A stretch of 64,000 bases of DNA from contig NZ_JAHLPN010000010.1 of the NCBI RefSeq assembly GCF_018917935.1, forward strand, positions 48,582 through 112,581, written 5' to 3'. This DNA comes from Kineothrix sp. MSJ-39. Its GTDB lineage: Bacteria; Bacillota; Clostridia; Lachnospirales; Lachnospiraceae. The translations under genes were made by a program, and so were the position numbers. Positions 45,957 through 55,509 of the stretch are shown in pieces. Within the stretch, counting starts at the first letter, position 1, and each line of letters starts with the position of its first letter. Under the pieces are notes generated by a model. It did not search any database and was not told the DNA's origin. It saw only the letters and a program-made list of their open reading frames with translations.

Positions 45957-46919
45957 TTAGTTATCTCTGCAAAGCAGTTTCAATTGCCGGATCACGCTGT
46001 CATAATCGGCGCACGCATTACATTTCCGCAGCTGTTTCATAAGCTTATCTACTTTGGGATTGTTTTCCTCTCCCAACTCTGCAAGCCCGACCTGCAGATA
46101 GCTCCACAGCTCCTTCATCTTGAACAGAACCGGTTTATCTCCCTGCAGATAAGACCGGTAACCTTCGTAGATCCGGTCGTGAAACAGCCATAGCCGCTCC
46201 ACTGTAAACCCCGGTCGCATCAAAAAGCCTCTGCCGATCATGACAGCAGGCAGCTTGGGATAAACATCTGCTAACTTCTGTATCTGCTCCCTGCTTATGA
46301 TATCTCCATTGTAACATAACCGTATGTCTGGCTGTTTCTGTTCTACACAGATCTCCCTGTAAGTCTGTGCAAACGCTTCCTCATGGATTTTTCCCTGATA
46401 GTAATCTTCCCGAAGGCGCGGATGGATGATCAGCTCCGAAACAGGAAACGACTCATACAAGGAAAGCAGCTTTTCCCATTCTGCTTCTTCCTCCATACCG
46501 ATCCTTGTCTTAATGGATAGCTTTATGCCTTTTCCTTCTGCCCAGTCATAACATTCCGTCAAAAACGCTTTTAAAAGCTCCGGTTCTGCCAGCAGTCCCG
46601 CGCCGCGTTTCTTTGTGACAACAGTTGCTGAAGGGCAACCAAGATTCAGATTCAGCTCCCGATAGCCAAACTGATACAGCATCTGCGCTGTGGATATAAA
46701 ATCTTCTCCTTTATTTGCCAGAAGCTGCGGGATCAGACAGATCCCGGCATTATTTTCGGGCAGGACATCCCTTAAATCCCGGGCAGCCAGCTTCTTACGA
46801 CAACTGGCTGCGATAAAGGGTGCAAAATATCGATCGATCGTTCCCGGAAAGCAGGATTCATATGCATTGCGCAGAACAAAACCTGTGATGCCTTCCAGTG
46901 GTGCAAAGTAGATATTCAT
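45957..46919 (-). CDS. tRNA-dihydrouridine synthase
   Basis: A 320-residue flavoenzyme of the Dus family that reduces uridine in tRNA D-loops. Family landmarks are YFAPLEGITGFVLRNAY at the start, LNLGCPSATVVTKKRGAGLL (catalytic cysteine in the LGCP region), LSIKTRIGMEE, LIIHPRLREDYYQG and NGDIISREQI. It lies 8 bases after fcl with a weak ribosome site, so it may be co-transcribed without any functional link. Which D-loop position it modifies cannot be told. Confidence 0.93.
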   Translation of the reverse strand: MNIYFAPLEGITGFVLRNAYESCFPGTIDRYFAPFIAASCRKKLAARDLRDVLPENNAGICLIPQLLANKGEDFISTAQMLYQFGYRELNLNLGCPSATVVTKKRGAGLLAEPELLKAFLTECYDWAEGKGIKLSIKTRIGMEEEAEWEKLLSLYESFPVSELIIHPRLREDYYQGKIHEEAFAQTYREICVEQKQPDIRLCYNGDIISREQIQKLADVYPKLPAVMIGRGFLMRPGFTVERLWLFHDRIYEGYRSYLQGDKPVLFKMKELWSYLQVGLAELGEENNPKVDKLMKQLRKCNACADYDSVIRQLKLLCRDN

Positions 46920-46927
46920 ACGTCGGC

Positions 46928-47872
46928 TTACCGCTCCGCACGCATCGGATTGTGCAGAAAATCTTCATAAGCAAGTCTGATACCATCTTCCAGCTCTGTC
47001 TTGTATTTCCAGCCAAGGCTTTCAGCCTTTGAAACATCCAGAAGCTTTCTCGGGGTTCCGTTCGGCTTACTCGTATCCCACTTGATCTCTCCCGTAAATC
47101 CTACTACTTTTGCTACAAGCTCTGTCAGCTCTTTGATCGTCAGTTCCTTACCGGTTCCGGCGTTGACTGTCTCATCTCCGCTGTAGTTGTTCATCAGGAA
47201 CACACAAAGGTTAGCCAAGTCATCTACATATAAGAACTCACGCAGCGGTGAACCGTCTCCCCAGCACGTTACTTCCTTAAGGCCTGCTTCTTTTGCCTCA
47301 TGGAATCTGCGGATCAGCGCCGGCAGTACATGGGAATGTGTCGGATGATAGTTATCATTTGGACCGTACAGATTGGTCGGCATAACAGAAATATAGTCTG
47401 TTCCGTACTGCTTATTTAAAAATTCACAATATTTCAGACCGGAGATCTTCGCAAGCGCATATGCTTCATTTGTCTTCTCCAGCTCTGAAGTCAGCAGACA
47501 GCTTTCCTTCATCGGCTGTGGTGCCATACGCGGATAAATGCAGGAAGAGCCAAGGAATTCCAGCTTCTTACAGCCGTTTTTCCATGCGCTGTGGATCGCA
47601 TTCATCTCCAGGATCATATTATCATACATAAAGTCCGCCAGCGCATTCTGGTTTGCCACAATTCCACCTACCTTGGCTGCTGCCAGGAATACATATTCCG
47701 GTTTCTCCTGTGCGAAAAATTCCTCTACAGCATCCTGTCTTGTCAGATCCAGTTCCTTATGGGTTCTTGTCACAATATTGTGATAGCCCTGTCTTTCCAG
47801 TTCCCTTACGATTGCAGAACCAACCATGCCTCTGTGGCCTGCAACATAGATCTTTGCATCTTTTTCCATCAT
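46928..47872 (-). CDS. fcl: GDP-L-fucose synthase
   Basis: A 314-residue short-chain dehydrogenase/reductase that turns GDP-4-keto-6-deoxymannose into GDP-L-fucose. The NADPH loop is [16 protein letters not shown], the active-site serine region is [11 protein letters not shown] and the YxxxK pair lies in [35 protein letters not shown] is diagnostic for Fcl/WcaG. It follows gmd by 38 bases, so both last steps are encoded together. Confidence 0.96.
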   Translation of the reverse strand: MMEKDAKIYVAGHRGMVGSAIVRELERQGYHNIVTRTHKELDLTRQDAVEEFFAQEKPEYVFLAAAKVGGIVANQNALADFMYDNMILEMNAIHSAWKNGCKKLEFLGSSCIYPRMAPQPMKESCLLTSELEKTNEAYALAKISGLKYCEFLNKQYGTDYISVMPTNLYGPNDNYHPTHSHVLPALIRRFHEAKEAGLKEVTCWGDGSPLREFLYVDDLANLCVFLMNNYSGDETVNAGTGKELTIKELTELVAKVVGFTGEIKWDTSKPNGTPRKLLDVSKAESLGWKYKTELEDGIRLAYEDFLHNPMRAER

Positions 47873-47910
47873 TTGCTCTTCTTCCTTCTTCCCTTTTTCA
47901 AAAATTACGT

Positions 47911-49002
47911 CTATTTTACAACGCCTTTTTCCAGATATTCTTCCAGATTTGTTTTAATGTGCTCTTCCGCTCTCTCAACTGCGACTTTTTCCATATCATG
48001 CTTTGTCATGAGGGCAACCAGCTCTTCAAAGCTTGTCTTGGTCGGATTCCAGCCAAGCTCTGTCTTTGCCTTGGTCGGATCTCCCCAGAGATTTACCACA
48101 TCGGTCGGGCGGTAGAAATCAGGGCTGACTTCCACGATCACCTTGCCATTGGCTTTATTGATACCCTTTTCCTCCATTCCGCTTCCCTGCCATTCCACTT
48201 CAATACCTGCATGATGGAACGCAAGTGTTGCGAACTCTCTGACAGAATGCTGTACGCCTGTTGCGATCACGAAATCTTCCGGCTTATCATGCTGCAGGAT
48301 CAGCCACATACATTCCACATAATCCTTTGCATATCCCCAGTCACGCAGGCTGTCAAGGTTACCTAAATACAACTTATCCTGTTTGCCCTGTGCAATTCTT
48401 GCTGCAGCCAGTGTGATCTTTCTTGTTACAAATGTCTCGCCGCGGCGCTCGCTTTCATGATTAAATAAAATACCGGAGCAGCAGAACATATCATAGGCTT
48501 CTCTGTATTCTTTCACGATCCAGTAGCCATACTGCTTTGCAACCGCATAAGGCGAATACGGATGGAACGGTGTTGTCTCTTTCTGCGGAACCTCTTCCAC
48601 TTTTCCGTAAAGCTCTGAGGTAGAAGCCTGATAAATACGACAGGTCTTTTCAAGCCCGCAGACACGGACTGCTTCAAGTACTCTGAGGACACCAGTTGCT
48701 ACCACATCGGCTGTATATTCCGGGACATCAAAGCTGACCTGCACATGGGACTGTGCTGCCAGATTGTAGATCTCATCCGGTCTGATCTCTCCGATCAGTT
48801 TTACAAGACTGATGGAATCCCCAAGATCACCAAATTTCAAATGAAAATGCGGTGTTCCTTCCAGATGGGCAATACGTTCTCTGAAATCCACGGAAGATCT
48901 GCGGATCATACCGTATACTTCATAGCCCTTCTCCAATAAAAACTCCGCTAAATAAGAGCCATCCTGTCCGGTCACACCTGTGATAAGTGCTGTCTTTGCC
49001 AT
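47911..49002 (-). CDS. gmd: GDP-mannose 4,6-dehydratase
   Basis: A 363-residue extended SDR enzyme that makes GDP-4-keto-6-deoxymannose. The cofactor loop is [21 protein letters not shown], the catalytic TSEx and YxxxK are in [12 protein letters not shown] and [14 protein letters not shown], and [17 protein letters not shown] is typical for Gmd. The gene is preceded by AAGGAGAAGG. Its presence with manC and fcl shows that GDP-fucose is made de novo for glycan synthesis. Confidence 0.97.
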   Translation of the reverse strand: MAKTALITGVTGQDGSYLAEFLLEKGYEVYGMIRRSSVDFRERIAHLEGTPHFHLKFGDLGDSISLVKLIGEIRPDEIYNLAAQSHVQVSFDVPEYTADVVATGVLRVLEAVRVCGLEKTCRIYQASTSELYGKVEEVPQKETTPFHPYSPYAVAKQYGYWIVKEYREAYDMFCCSGILFNHESERRGETFVTRKITLAAARIAQGKQDKLYLGNLDSLRDWGYAKDYVECMWLILQHDKPEDFVIATGVQHSVREFATLAFHHAGIEVEWQGSGMEEKGINKANGKVIVEVSPDFYRPTDVVNLWGDPTKAKTELGWNPTKTSFEELVALMTKHDMEKVAVERAEEHIKTNLEEYLEKGVVK

Positions 49003-49116
49003 AATTCCTTCTCCTTTTTCTTTTTATATATGACGATATTGCTATTTTCTGTTTTCTATAATATACCCACATTTCTGCCTTATCCATTCATTGTATTGAC
49101 ATTCAGTTGCATTATA

Positions 49117-49145
49117 TTGACTTTTATTTTAATCTTATATACTAT
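49117..49145 (+). promoter_or_regulatory. Promoter of the AraC regulator
   Basis: TTGACT (49117-49122) and TACTAT (49140-49145) are 17 bases apart, followed by the ribosome site GGAG. It diverges from the gmd promoter region. Confidence 0.6.
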
Positions 49146-49178
49146 ATAGGAAAGATAGCACAGAAACGGAGTCTTAAC

Positions 49179-50045
49179 ATGGAACAGCAGGCATTATTTC
49201 ACGGTGATCTCGTTAATACAAACCGGATCATTTATACCCCCTCGGAGTTTGCCAAAACTTCCCTTTTACATGTACAGGAAATTGGTACCCTGCAGGCGCA
49301 AAAACCGCATATCAGCAAACGTACGGATCTGGATTCCTATCTCTTTTTTATGGTACGATCCGGCTCCGGGGAGCTGCATTATGCACATAATACTTATCCG
49401 CTCGGTGTAGGTGATTGTGTTTTTATCGACTGCAAGTCTGCCTATTTTCATGAAACAAAGGATGACCTCTGGAGTCTTTCCTGGGTGCATTTTAACGGTC
49501 CGTCGATCGATGGCATCTACCAGAAGTATAAGGAACGCGGCGGTCTGCCCGCCTTTCACGCAAATGCGTTTTCCCTTTATGAAGACTATTTTAACCATCT
49601 ATACAACATGGTCTCCGGCAATTCCTATGTCCGGGATATGCAGATCAACGAAGGGCTTTCTGCCCTGTTAACCCTGCTGATGGAGGACAGCTGGCATCCG
49701 GACAGTATGCCTGCACATACCAAACGTACCAGCCTGTGGCATGTCCGGGAGTATCTTGACCAGAATTATGCGCAAAAAATATCGCTCGACGATCTCGCCG
49801 AACGATACTTCATCAACAAATATTATCTCACCCGAATTTTTAAAGAACAATTTGGTGTTACCATCAACAATTACCTTTTAAATGTCCGCATCACCCATGC
49901 CAAGCGGGAACTGCGCTTTTCCGGCAAATCCGCCGAAGAGATCGGTGCTGAGGTTGGCTTTCACGAACTGTACTACTTCAGCCGCGTCTTTAAAAAGGTG
50001 GAGGGTTGCAGCATCAGTGAATACCGGAGGATGTGGGGAACGTAG
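49179..50045 (+). CDS. AraC family transcriptional regulator
   Basis: A 288-residue regulator on the plus strand. The frame is open from 49107, but ATG 49179 lies 8 bases after CGGAG and yields a normal N-terminus, so I chose it. A cupin-like sensor domain (1-170, with GSGELHYAHNTYPLGVGD) is followed by two AraC helix-turn-helix motifs (ISLDDLAERYFINKYYLTRI and AEEIGAEVGFHELYYFSRVF). It is divergent from gmd and convergent with the membrane protein at 50049, with only 3 bases between the two stops. It may respond to a sugar and control the neighbouring glycan genes. Confidence 0.9.
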   Translation: MEQQALFHGDLVNTNRIIYTPSEFAKTSLLHVQEIGTLQAQKPHISKRTDLDSYLFFMVRSGSGELHYAHNTYPLGVGDCVFIDCKSAYFHETKDDLWSLSWVHFNGPSIDGIYQKYKERGGLPAFHANAFSLYEDYFNHLYNMVSGNSYVRDMQINEGLSALLTLLMEDSWHPDSMPAHTKRTSLWHVREYLDQNYAQKISLDDLAERYFINKYYLTRIFKEQFGVTINNYLLNVRITHAKRELRFSGKSAEEIGAEVGFHELYYFSRVFKKVEGCSISEYRRMWGT

Positions 50046-50048
50046 AAG

Positions 50049-51536
50049 TTATTTTTTCTTTTTCTTCTTTGTTCTGACACTCTCTTTATGATAATATTGT
50101 GCACACACCTGATTTCTCCATTCCGTTTCATCTGTATAAATGTCTTGAAAATAAATCAAATGCGGTTTATTTTTAAGTTTAGGGAAAACAGGATTTTGTT
50201 CCTCCGGATCTAAAAGCCGGTCTATCCTTTGATCCCATTCTGCATCATAAGCCTGTGCCTCGCCGCTATGTAGAGAACATACTGCCGAAACAGTGGAGAG
50301 TGTATCTCGATACTCTTCTCGAAAAGCAGACAGTGTAAAGAGAACAACGAATCCCATTATGCATCCCCAATAAGCCAGAATCTTATTTGAAAACACCTGA
50401 TCTGTCCTGTCTTTTTGTAACAGCAGCTTTATCTTGCCCACTGCAACAAGTACTAACACACTGTATAGAATACACATCATCCAATACCGGATGTTCTGGA
50501 TTCTTCCCGGTCCTGCATTTCCATAAGCATACAGATTTGGGGTAAAAGAAGACGCAAAAAAGCAATAGGCCAGAACTGTCCAAATCCCATACGGCACTTT
50601 CCATTCTGCCAGCTTTGTCATATCTACCAGTTTCCAAAAGAATGGAATCATAAACAGAAATGCCAAAATCACATAAAGAGAAGTATATTCATTCAGGAAA
50701 ATATAGGCTTCAGAAAAAGAATATATAATTGCCTTCGGTGCTGAAAACTGCTCATACTCTACCTGTCTGGCAGCATTTCCGGGTGCAAGTGCACTCAGCA
50801 TAAAGCCACCTATATTGACAGCAAAAACGATAAGTGAATGTATCCAATACTTCTTTTTTCTATATAAGGCCAGACAGAGATTGGCAAATAAAATTTCTGC
50901 TGTTAAAAGAGCCGTAATAAAATTTCCTCCTGCCAGAAAGAAAGCCAGCAGTAATAATCCTACAAAACGGCTTGCTTTACAGCTTTCATCTGTCTGCATT
51001 TTAAGCAGACCCGTACACAGGAACAGCATACACGCAAAGAATAACACATAATAAGAAGCGCCATTCCACCAATAAAGTCCCTGCACAGGAGAAGGCATCA
51101 GTTCAAACCATAACAACAGAACCAGACATGATACAATATCAGCTGCTTGTCTCTCCGCATCAAATACCTTTTTCAATAATGTTCTGAAAAAAGCCACTGT
51201 GGATGTAATTGCCAGAAATGTCAGTATATACGTTCCCAGCCGGTAAAATTTTTCTCCCCAGACCGCCGGCTGCAATTGAAAAACAAAGATCGCCGCATAT
51301 GTCCCCTGCCATCCATGCCAATAATGCACAATCCAATCATATATGGCACGCAATGCCTGCAGTGGATGGAATCCTCCCTGCAGAATAACTTCATGCAGTT
51401 TTACTCCATACACCCAGTCGTCCGACATACTATGGCTATAATTTGCCATCCATAAAAGCGGCAAAATTGCTACCAATAACACAATCCATAAAAATATGCT
51501 CCAAAATGTCTGCATATTTATTTTCTTCTGTTTCAT
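50049..51536 (-). CDS. Polytopic membrane protein (DUF6056-like)
   Basis: A 495-residue protein with about eleven membrane helices. MSDDWVYGVKLHEVILQGG near residue 38 in the first extracytoplasmic loop, holding two adjacent aspartates, is typical of DUF6056 proteins and of GT-C-type glycosyltransferases, where acidic residues in loop 1 are catalytic. The C-terminus is an extracytoplasmic tail ending in six lysines (KKKKKK) within an A/T homopolymer-like run, a possible slippage spot. Its place between manC and gmd suggests transfer or export of a mannose- or fucose-containing glycan; this is inference. Confidence 0.75.
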   Translation of the reverse strand: MKQKKINMQTFWSIFLWIVLLVAILPLLWMANYSHSMSDDWVYGVKLHEVILQGGFHPLQALRAIYDWIVHYWHGWQGTYAAIFVFQLQPAVWGEKFYRLGTYILTFLAITSTVAFFRTLLKKVFDAERQAADIVSCLVLLLWFELMPSPVQGLYWWNGASYYVLFFACMLFLCTGLLKMQTDESCKASRFVGLLLLAFFLAGGNFITALLTAEILFANLCLALYRKKKYWIHSLIVFAVNIGGFMLSALAPGNAARQVEYEQFSAPKAIIYSFSEAYIFLNEYTSLYVILAFLFMIPFFWKLVDMTKLAEWKVPYGIWTVLAYCFFASSFTPNLYAYGNAGPGRIQNIRYWMMCILYSVLVLVAVGKIKLLLQKDRTDQVFSNKILAYWGCIMGFVVLFTLSAFREEYRDTLSTVSAVCSLHSGEAQAYDAEWDQRIDRLLDPEEQNPVFPKLKNKPHLIYFQDIYTDETEWRNQVCAQYYHKESVRTKKKKKK

Positions 51537-51575
51537 TCTCTCACTGTTTCCCCTTCTGTACTCCGAAATTTTTAT

Positions 51576-52892
51576 TTAAATCTCCAGTTCAAATTTCTGT
51601 TTATCATGCACATTGATATCTTTTCCAAGCTGGATCTCCACAAGGCGCAGCTCTATATCCGCAAACACCGTATGGCGGCAGCCTGCAGACATTGTGATCA
51701 CATCACCCGCTTTCACAGCCTGCTCAAATCCGTCTACGACCGTTCTGCCGTTTCCGGAAATAACCACCCAGACTTCATCCCTATTTTTATGGCTGTGATA
51801 ATTCATGCTGTGCCCCGGATTCAGAGTTACCTTGATCGTCATGGAAGTTCCTTCCACATCAAGTACCCTGAAACTTCCCCATGATTTTTCCGCAAACATG
51901 ATCTGCTGTTCAAATTTATCCACATAAGGCTTGATATAGCTGCTCTGCTCTTTATCGGATACCAGAATACCATCCGGCGAAGCGGAAATGACCACATCAT
52001 GTAATCCCATCGCCAGCACAGGCACATCCATTTCATTGACGATGTGCACATCCGAACAGGTCTCATTTAAAACACCTTTTCCGACAACAGATTCTTCCAT
52101 CGCCTCTGTCAGTGTGTTCCATGTACCGAGATCTTTCCACTGTCCGGCAAAACGCTGCACCTGGATCTTATCCTCTTTCTCTACAACCGCATAATCAAAA
52201 GAAATTTTTGTCAAAGTCTCATATTTATCAAATAAATCCTGATAATCTGTAAATTCAATCAGTTCATGTGCCTTCTCAAGCACATATTTCAGCTTGTACG
52301 CAAAAACACCGCCATTCCAAAGAGCACCACGCTTTATATATTCCGCTGCCACATCTGCCGTCGGTTTCTCCTTGAATGTTTCAACCATGGAGGTATGATC
52401 AGCAGTTTTTGGAATGATATAGCCGTATTTTTCACTTGGATATGTCGGCTCGATTCCCATCAGTACCAGATTGGCTTCCCCCTTGTCCGCCTGCTCAGAC
52501 AGATCTTTCAGGGCAGCAAAATAGTCATCCTCCACATAAGGATCGACTGGGCAGACTACCACCGATTCCTCCGGGCTGACTTTCATTTCATCGACAAGAT
52601 AAGCTGTCGCTAACGCAATCGCCGGGAAGGTGTCTCTTCTGCATGGCTCTATGGAAATTCCTACACCATCACCAAGCTGGTTATGGATCGCTGAAACCTG
52701 TGTCTTGGAAGTCGCGATCGTGACGGTTGCATCCGCATCTACCGTCTTGATCTGCCGATAGACCCGCTGTACCATAGACTCATAAGAGCCGTCTTCTTTC
52801 TTAAATATTTTAATAAACTGTTTGCTTCTCACATCATTGGAAAGCGGCCACAGACGCTTCCCTGATCCGCCTGATAATAATACAATGTTCAT
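51576..52892 (-). CDS. manC: Mannose-1-phosphate guanylyltransferase
   Basis: A 438-residue enzyme that makes GDP-mannose from mannose-1-phosphate and GTP. The nucleotidyltransferase domain begins with NIVLLSGGSGKRLWPLSN and has FKEKPTADVAAEYI; the C-terminal cupin has NPGHSMNYHSHKNRDEVWVV. The fusion resembles ManC/AlgA, but the isomerase activity of such cupins is not certain. The start ATG 52892 gives the canonical N-terminus; the longer frame from 52922 does not. It supplies gmd with substrate. Confidence 0.94.
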   Translation of the reverse strand: MNIVLLSGGSGKRLWPLSNDVRSKQFIKIFKKEDGSYESMVQRVYRQIKTVDADATVTIATSKTQVSAIHNQLGDGVGISIEPCRRDTFPAIALATAYLVDEMKVSPEESVVVCPVDPYVEDDYFAALKDLSEQADKGEANLVLMGIEPTYPSEKYGYIIPKTADHTSMVETFKEKPTADVAAEYIKRGALWNGGVFAYKLKYVLEKAHELIEFTDYQDLFDKYETLTKISFDYAVVEKEDKIQVQRFAGQWKDLGTWNTLTEAMEESVVGKGVLNETCSDVHIVNEMDVPVLAMGLHDVVISASPDGILVSDKEQSSYIKPYVDKFEQQIMFAEKSWGSFRVLDVEGTSMTIKVTLNPGHSMNYHSHKNRDEVWVVISGNGRTVVDGFEQAVKAGDVITMSAGCRHTVFADIELRLVEIQLGKDINVHDKQKFELEI

Positions 52893-52996
52893 CGTTTTTC
52901 CTGTTCCCTTGTATAAATACAATTAGTTTAGCACGGATGGGGCGAACGGACAACTAACTATTTCCATGCTCCACGCGAAACACACCCGCTTTCCAA

Positions 52997-53749
52997 TCAA
53001 CTGTTCCATAAATGCTTCCGCATATAGGAAAGCCATGCGTTCGTATCCGGATTGTCCGACGCAAACCGCATCAGCTTGTCCACATATCCCTGCTCCTTTG
53101 CAATCTGTACACTGATCGGATAGACCAGTTCAAATACCAGACAAACATGTCCTACCAGATTATCAACCGGCGTATGCTTCAGGCTGCGAAGCACTGTGTG
53201 CTTCTCCATAAAGCATTTTTTCACAGAATCCGATACTGCTGCCTGTTTCAGTTCCGCAGTCGATACATTATAAATATCTTCAAGCGGTGTATCACAATTT
53301 ACCCGGAAAATATCAATCTTATCTGCGTCACGCAATATATTGCAATAGGCAGTTTTTTCCGCAGACATACCTTCCGGGATTTTGTATTTGTTATGATTTT
53401 CAATGCTGACTTTGAGAAGTTCCTGTTCCTCCGGTGTAAAATCTCCGAATTGTGTAAGAAGACCATCCTCAAACAGAATTGTTATCCCCAACTCTGCATG
53501 ATCTATCGACTCGCTATCCACAAAAGTGCCATATCTTTTCACCTGCTCAAAACGACCTATGTCATGAAGCATCCCCATTGTCCACGCAAGATCCTCGTCA
53601 ACGGATATATCCGTAACTGTTTTGGCAATGCGCTCCGCAAGCGCCGCCACACGATACGTATGATCGATCTTCAGTCTGATCTTCGGATCAGATGCATTAT
53701 ATTGATTTGTATACTCTGCAAATGTTTGCTTGATTCTTGTTCGGTTCAT
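52997..53749 (-). CDS. HD-domain phosphohydrolase
   Basis: A 250-residue HD-superfamily protein. The metal site is seen as H in IDHTYRVAALAERIAK (residue about 29), HD in MGMLHDIGRFEQ, and a later D in NILRDADKIDIF. The family includes phosphohydrolases and nucleases. The first 84 residues are duplicated almost exactly at 56901-57164. The stop of a lost upstream gene (LLK, TAA) precedes the start by 3 bases, as in the copy, which suggests that this gene was once coupled to an Rpn-like gene. Function unknown beyond the family. Confidence 0.82.
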   Translation of the reverse strand: MNRTRIKQTFAEYTNQYNASDPKIRLKIDHTYRVAALAERIAKTVTDISVDEDLAWTMGMLHDIGRFEQVKRYGTFVDSESIDHAELGITILFEDGLLTQFGDFTPEEQELLKVSIENHNKYKIPEGMSAEKTAYCNILRDADKIDIFRVNCDTPLEDIYNVSTAELKQAAVSDSVKKCFMEKHTVLRSLKHTPVDNLVGHVCLVFELVYPISVQIAKEQGYVDKLMRFASDNPDTNAWLSYMRKHLWNS

Positions 53750-53768
53750 CAGTTATTTCAATAGCTCC
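53496..53768. repeat. 273-bp direct repeat, copy A
   Basis: Gapless match to 56911-57183 with 8 differences in 273 bases. It covers the 5' third of the HD gene plus about 19 bases upstream. The upstream edge contains the LLK-stop end of an Rpn-type gene. Confidence 0.93.
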
Positions 53769-53874
53769 CATCTTGCTAACTGCTTCAGTTATTCCTGTTC
53801 TCTGTTTAATGAATACTCTAAAAAGTTACAACAGACCAAGTTAATGGTGATGCCTGGCTCCATGTGCTCTATCT

Positions 53875-55293
53875 CTACACATAAAGTGAATCCAAGGTAA
53901 GTAATAATACATCCTCTTCGGAAAGTGATTCAAACCAGTCTGTATATCCGGTCAGAGAAAAGAATATATATTTTGAAACCTTATATTTTGCCGTAATTAA
54001 CTTTCCTCTTCTAATCAGAGTTTCATAAATACCTTTGTCAATCTTTTCGTTTTTAAATTTACATTCCCCTATAACAGCCTTTTTGTCTACCTCAGACAAA
54101 GCAACCACATCAATGTCCGCAGATTGTGTTCTAATGCCTCCATTTTTATCTGTCACCTTCTCTATTCCCCACCAAGTACCTACAGAAGTAATAAAGCAGC
54201 CATATTCACCTGTTATCCCCTTCATTAACGTATAATACCTGCACATTTCTTCAAAAACGGAGCCCATGAATGAATGTAATACTGGCTTAACTACTTTTGT
54301 GTAATAGAGTTCCCCCTGTCCCATTTCAATTACGCTGGTAGCTTTTGGAATAAATTCATACCAAAACTTGAACATATAATCTTTTAAGACATACTGCGTC
54401 TTCTTTTTGTTCTTTTCATCCGTAATACATTTCTTTTTTTCAACCAGACCAACATTTATCAGCTTATCTAGAGAATATAATACCGTTTGCTCTTTTTCTC
54501 TGATTTTACCTGCAATCGTATTGAGCGTATTTTCCCCGGATGCAATCTGTTCAACAATATTATTTACAAGTGATATATCAGAAAACTCCTGCGTCAGAAG
54601 ATTTCTTGTTTCATCATATAAATATCCATCTGTTCTGAAGAATAGTCGAATAATATTTTCATCTATACTCTTTTCAGGGTCGATCATAGAAAGATACTTT
54701 GCAACTCCACCGGTAATACCATAACAGACAGCCTTATCCTCATTGGAATAATCAGGGACAAATTTTGCTGCATCTAAGTAATTAAATGCCTCCAATTTGA
54801 TCTGCGAATCACGCCTTCCAAACAAAGGGCTCTTTTCACTGAGTACTTTCTTCTCCATGAAACTAAGCGCGGAACCGCACAATATCACTTTAAGATTCTT
54901 ATCACTCCAGACTCTATCTATATATTTTTGCAAAACAGATAATAGTGCATCATCTTTTTCAGCCCAATATGGTAATTCATCTATTACCAGAATAAGCTTC
55001 TCATCCCCCATATTCTTATTGATAAAATCAAAAACCGCCTCTGTCGTATTAAAACTGATATCCTCCACACCCGGCATAAGCAAATCTGTTACCTGCTTTG
55101 AGAACAATTCCAGATTCCTATTCTTCCCCACTTTAGTCGCCGTATAAAAGATTGTCTTTTTATCTTTGACAAATTCAGCAATCAGCGTAGACTTTCCGAT
55201 ACGTCTGCGCCCATATATGACTGTCATGCCAATGCCTTCTTTATCATAGAACTCCTTTAAGGATGCCAGTTCTCTTTCTCTTCCTATAAACAT
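53875..55293 (-). CDS. DUF234-type AAA-like ATPase
   Basis: A 472-residue protein that starts MFIGRERELASLKEFYD, after GGAGGAG. The ATPase domain has Walker A YGRRRIGKSTLIAEF (residues about 29-43) and Walker B KLILVIDELPYWAEK. A winged helix lies near residues 230-300. The C-terminal DUF234-like domain has a PD-(D/E)XK-type pattern ADIDVVALSEVDKKAVIGECKFKN (D, then ExK). This family is common in Archaea and gut Clostridia; its function is unknown, although the nuclease-like end has been linked by prediction to mobile elements or defence. It sits in the accessory region. Confidence 0.85.
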   Translation of the reverse strand: MFIGRERELASLKEFYDKEGIGMTVIYGRRRIGKSTLIAEFVKDKKTIFYTATKVGKNRNLELFSKQVTDLLMPGVEDISFNTTEAVFDFINKNMGDEKLILVIDELPYWAEKDDALLSVLQKYIDRVWSDKNLKVILCGSALSFMEKKVLSEKSPLFGRRDSQIKLEAFNYLDAAKFVPDYSNEDKAVCYGITGGVAKYLSMIDPEKSIDENIIRLFFRTDGYLYDETRNLLTQEFSDISLVNNIVEQIASGENTLNTIAGKIREKEQTVLYSLDKLINVGLVEKKKCITDEKNKKKTQYVLKDYMFKFWYEFIPKATSVIEMGQGELYYTKVVKPVLHSFMGSVFEEMCRYYTLMKGITGEYGCFITSVGTWWGIEKVTDKNGGIRTQSADIDVVALSEVDKKAVIGECKFKNEKIDKGIYETLIRRGKLITAKYKVSKYIFFSLTGYTDWFESLSEEDVLLLTLDSLYV

Positions 55294-55509
55294 TTGCATC
55301 TCCTCCAAATTTGTTCATTTTTATTCAAATCGTTTTTGACAAAATGTTTCTGAATTAAATATATCATAAATGAGTCTATGCAACAATCGAAACTCCCGCT
55401 TTATTAAATAGTTATGAAATAAAGCATGGATTTTCTGAAATAAGATATGCATTAGATATTGAGCAAAAATGCACGAATCAGTTATTGCTGCCTTGCCCGA
55501 TAGACCAAT

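Noticed and set aside
53770..53863. Short minus-strand frame starting MEPGITINLVCC as a gene
   Set aside because: It has 24 codons and no family similarity I can recognise; it lies in the debris where an Rpn-type gene was lost.
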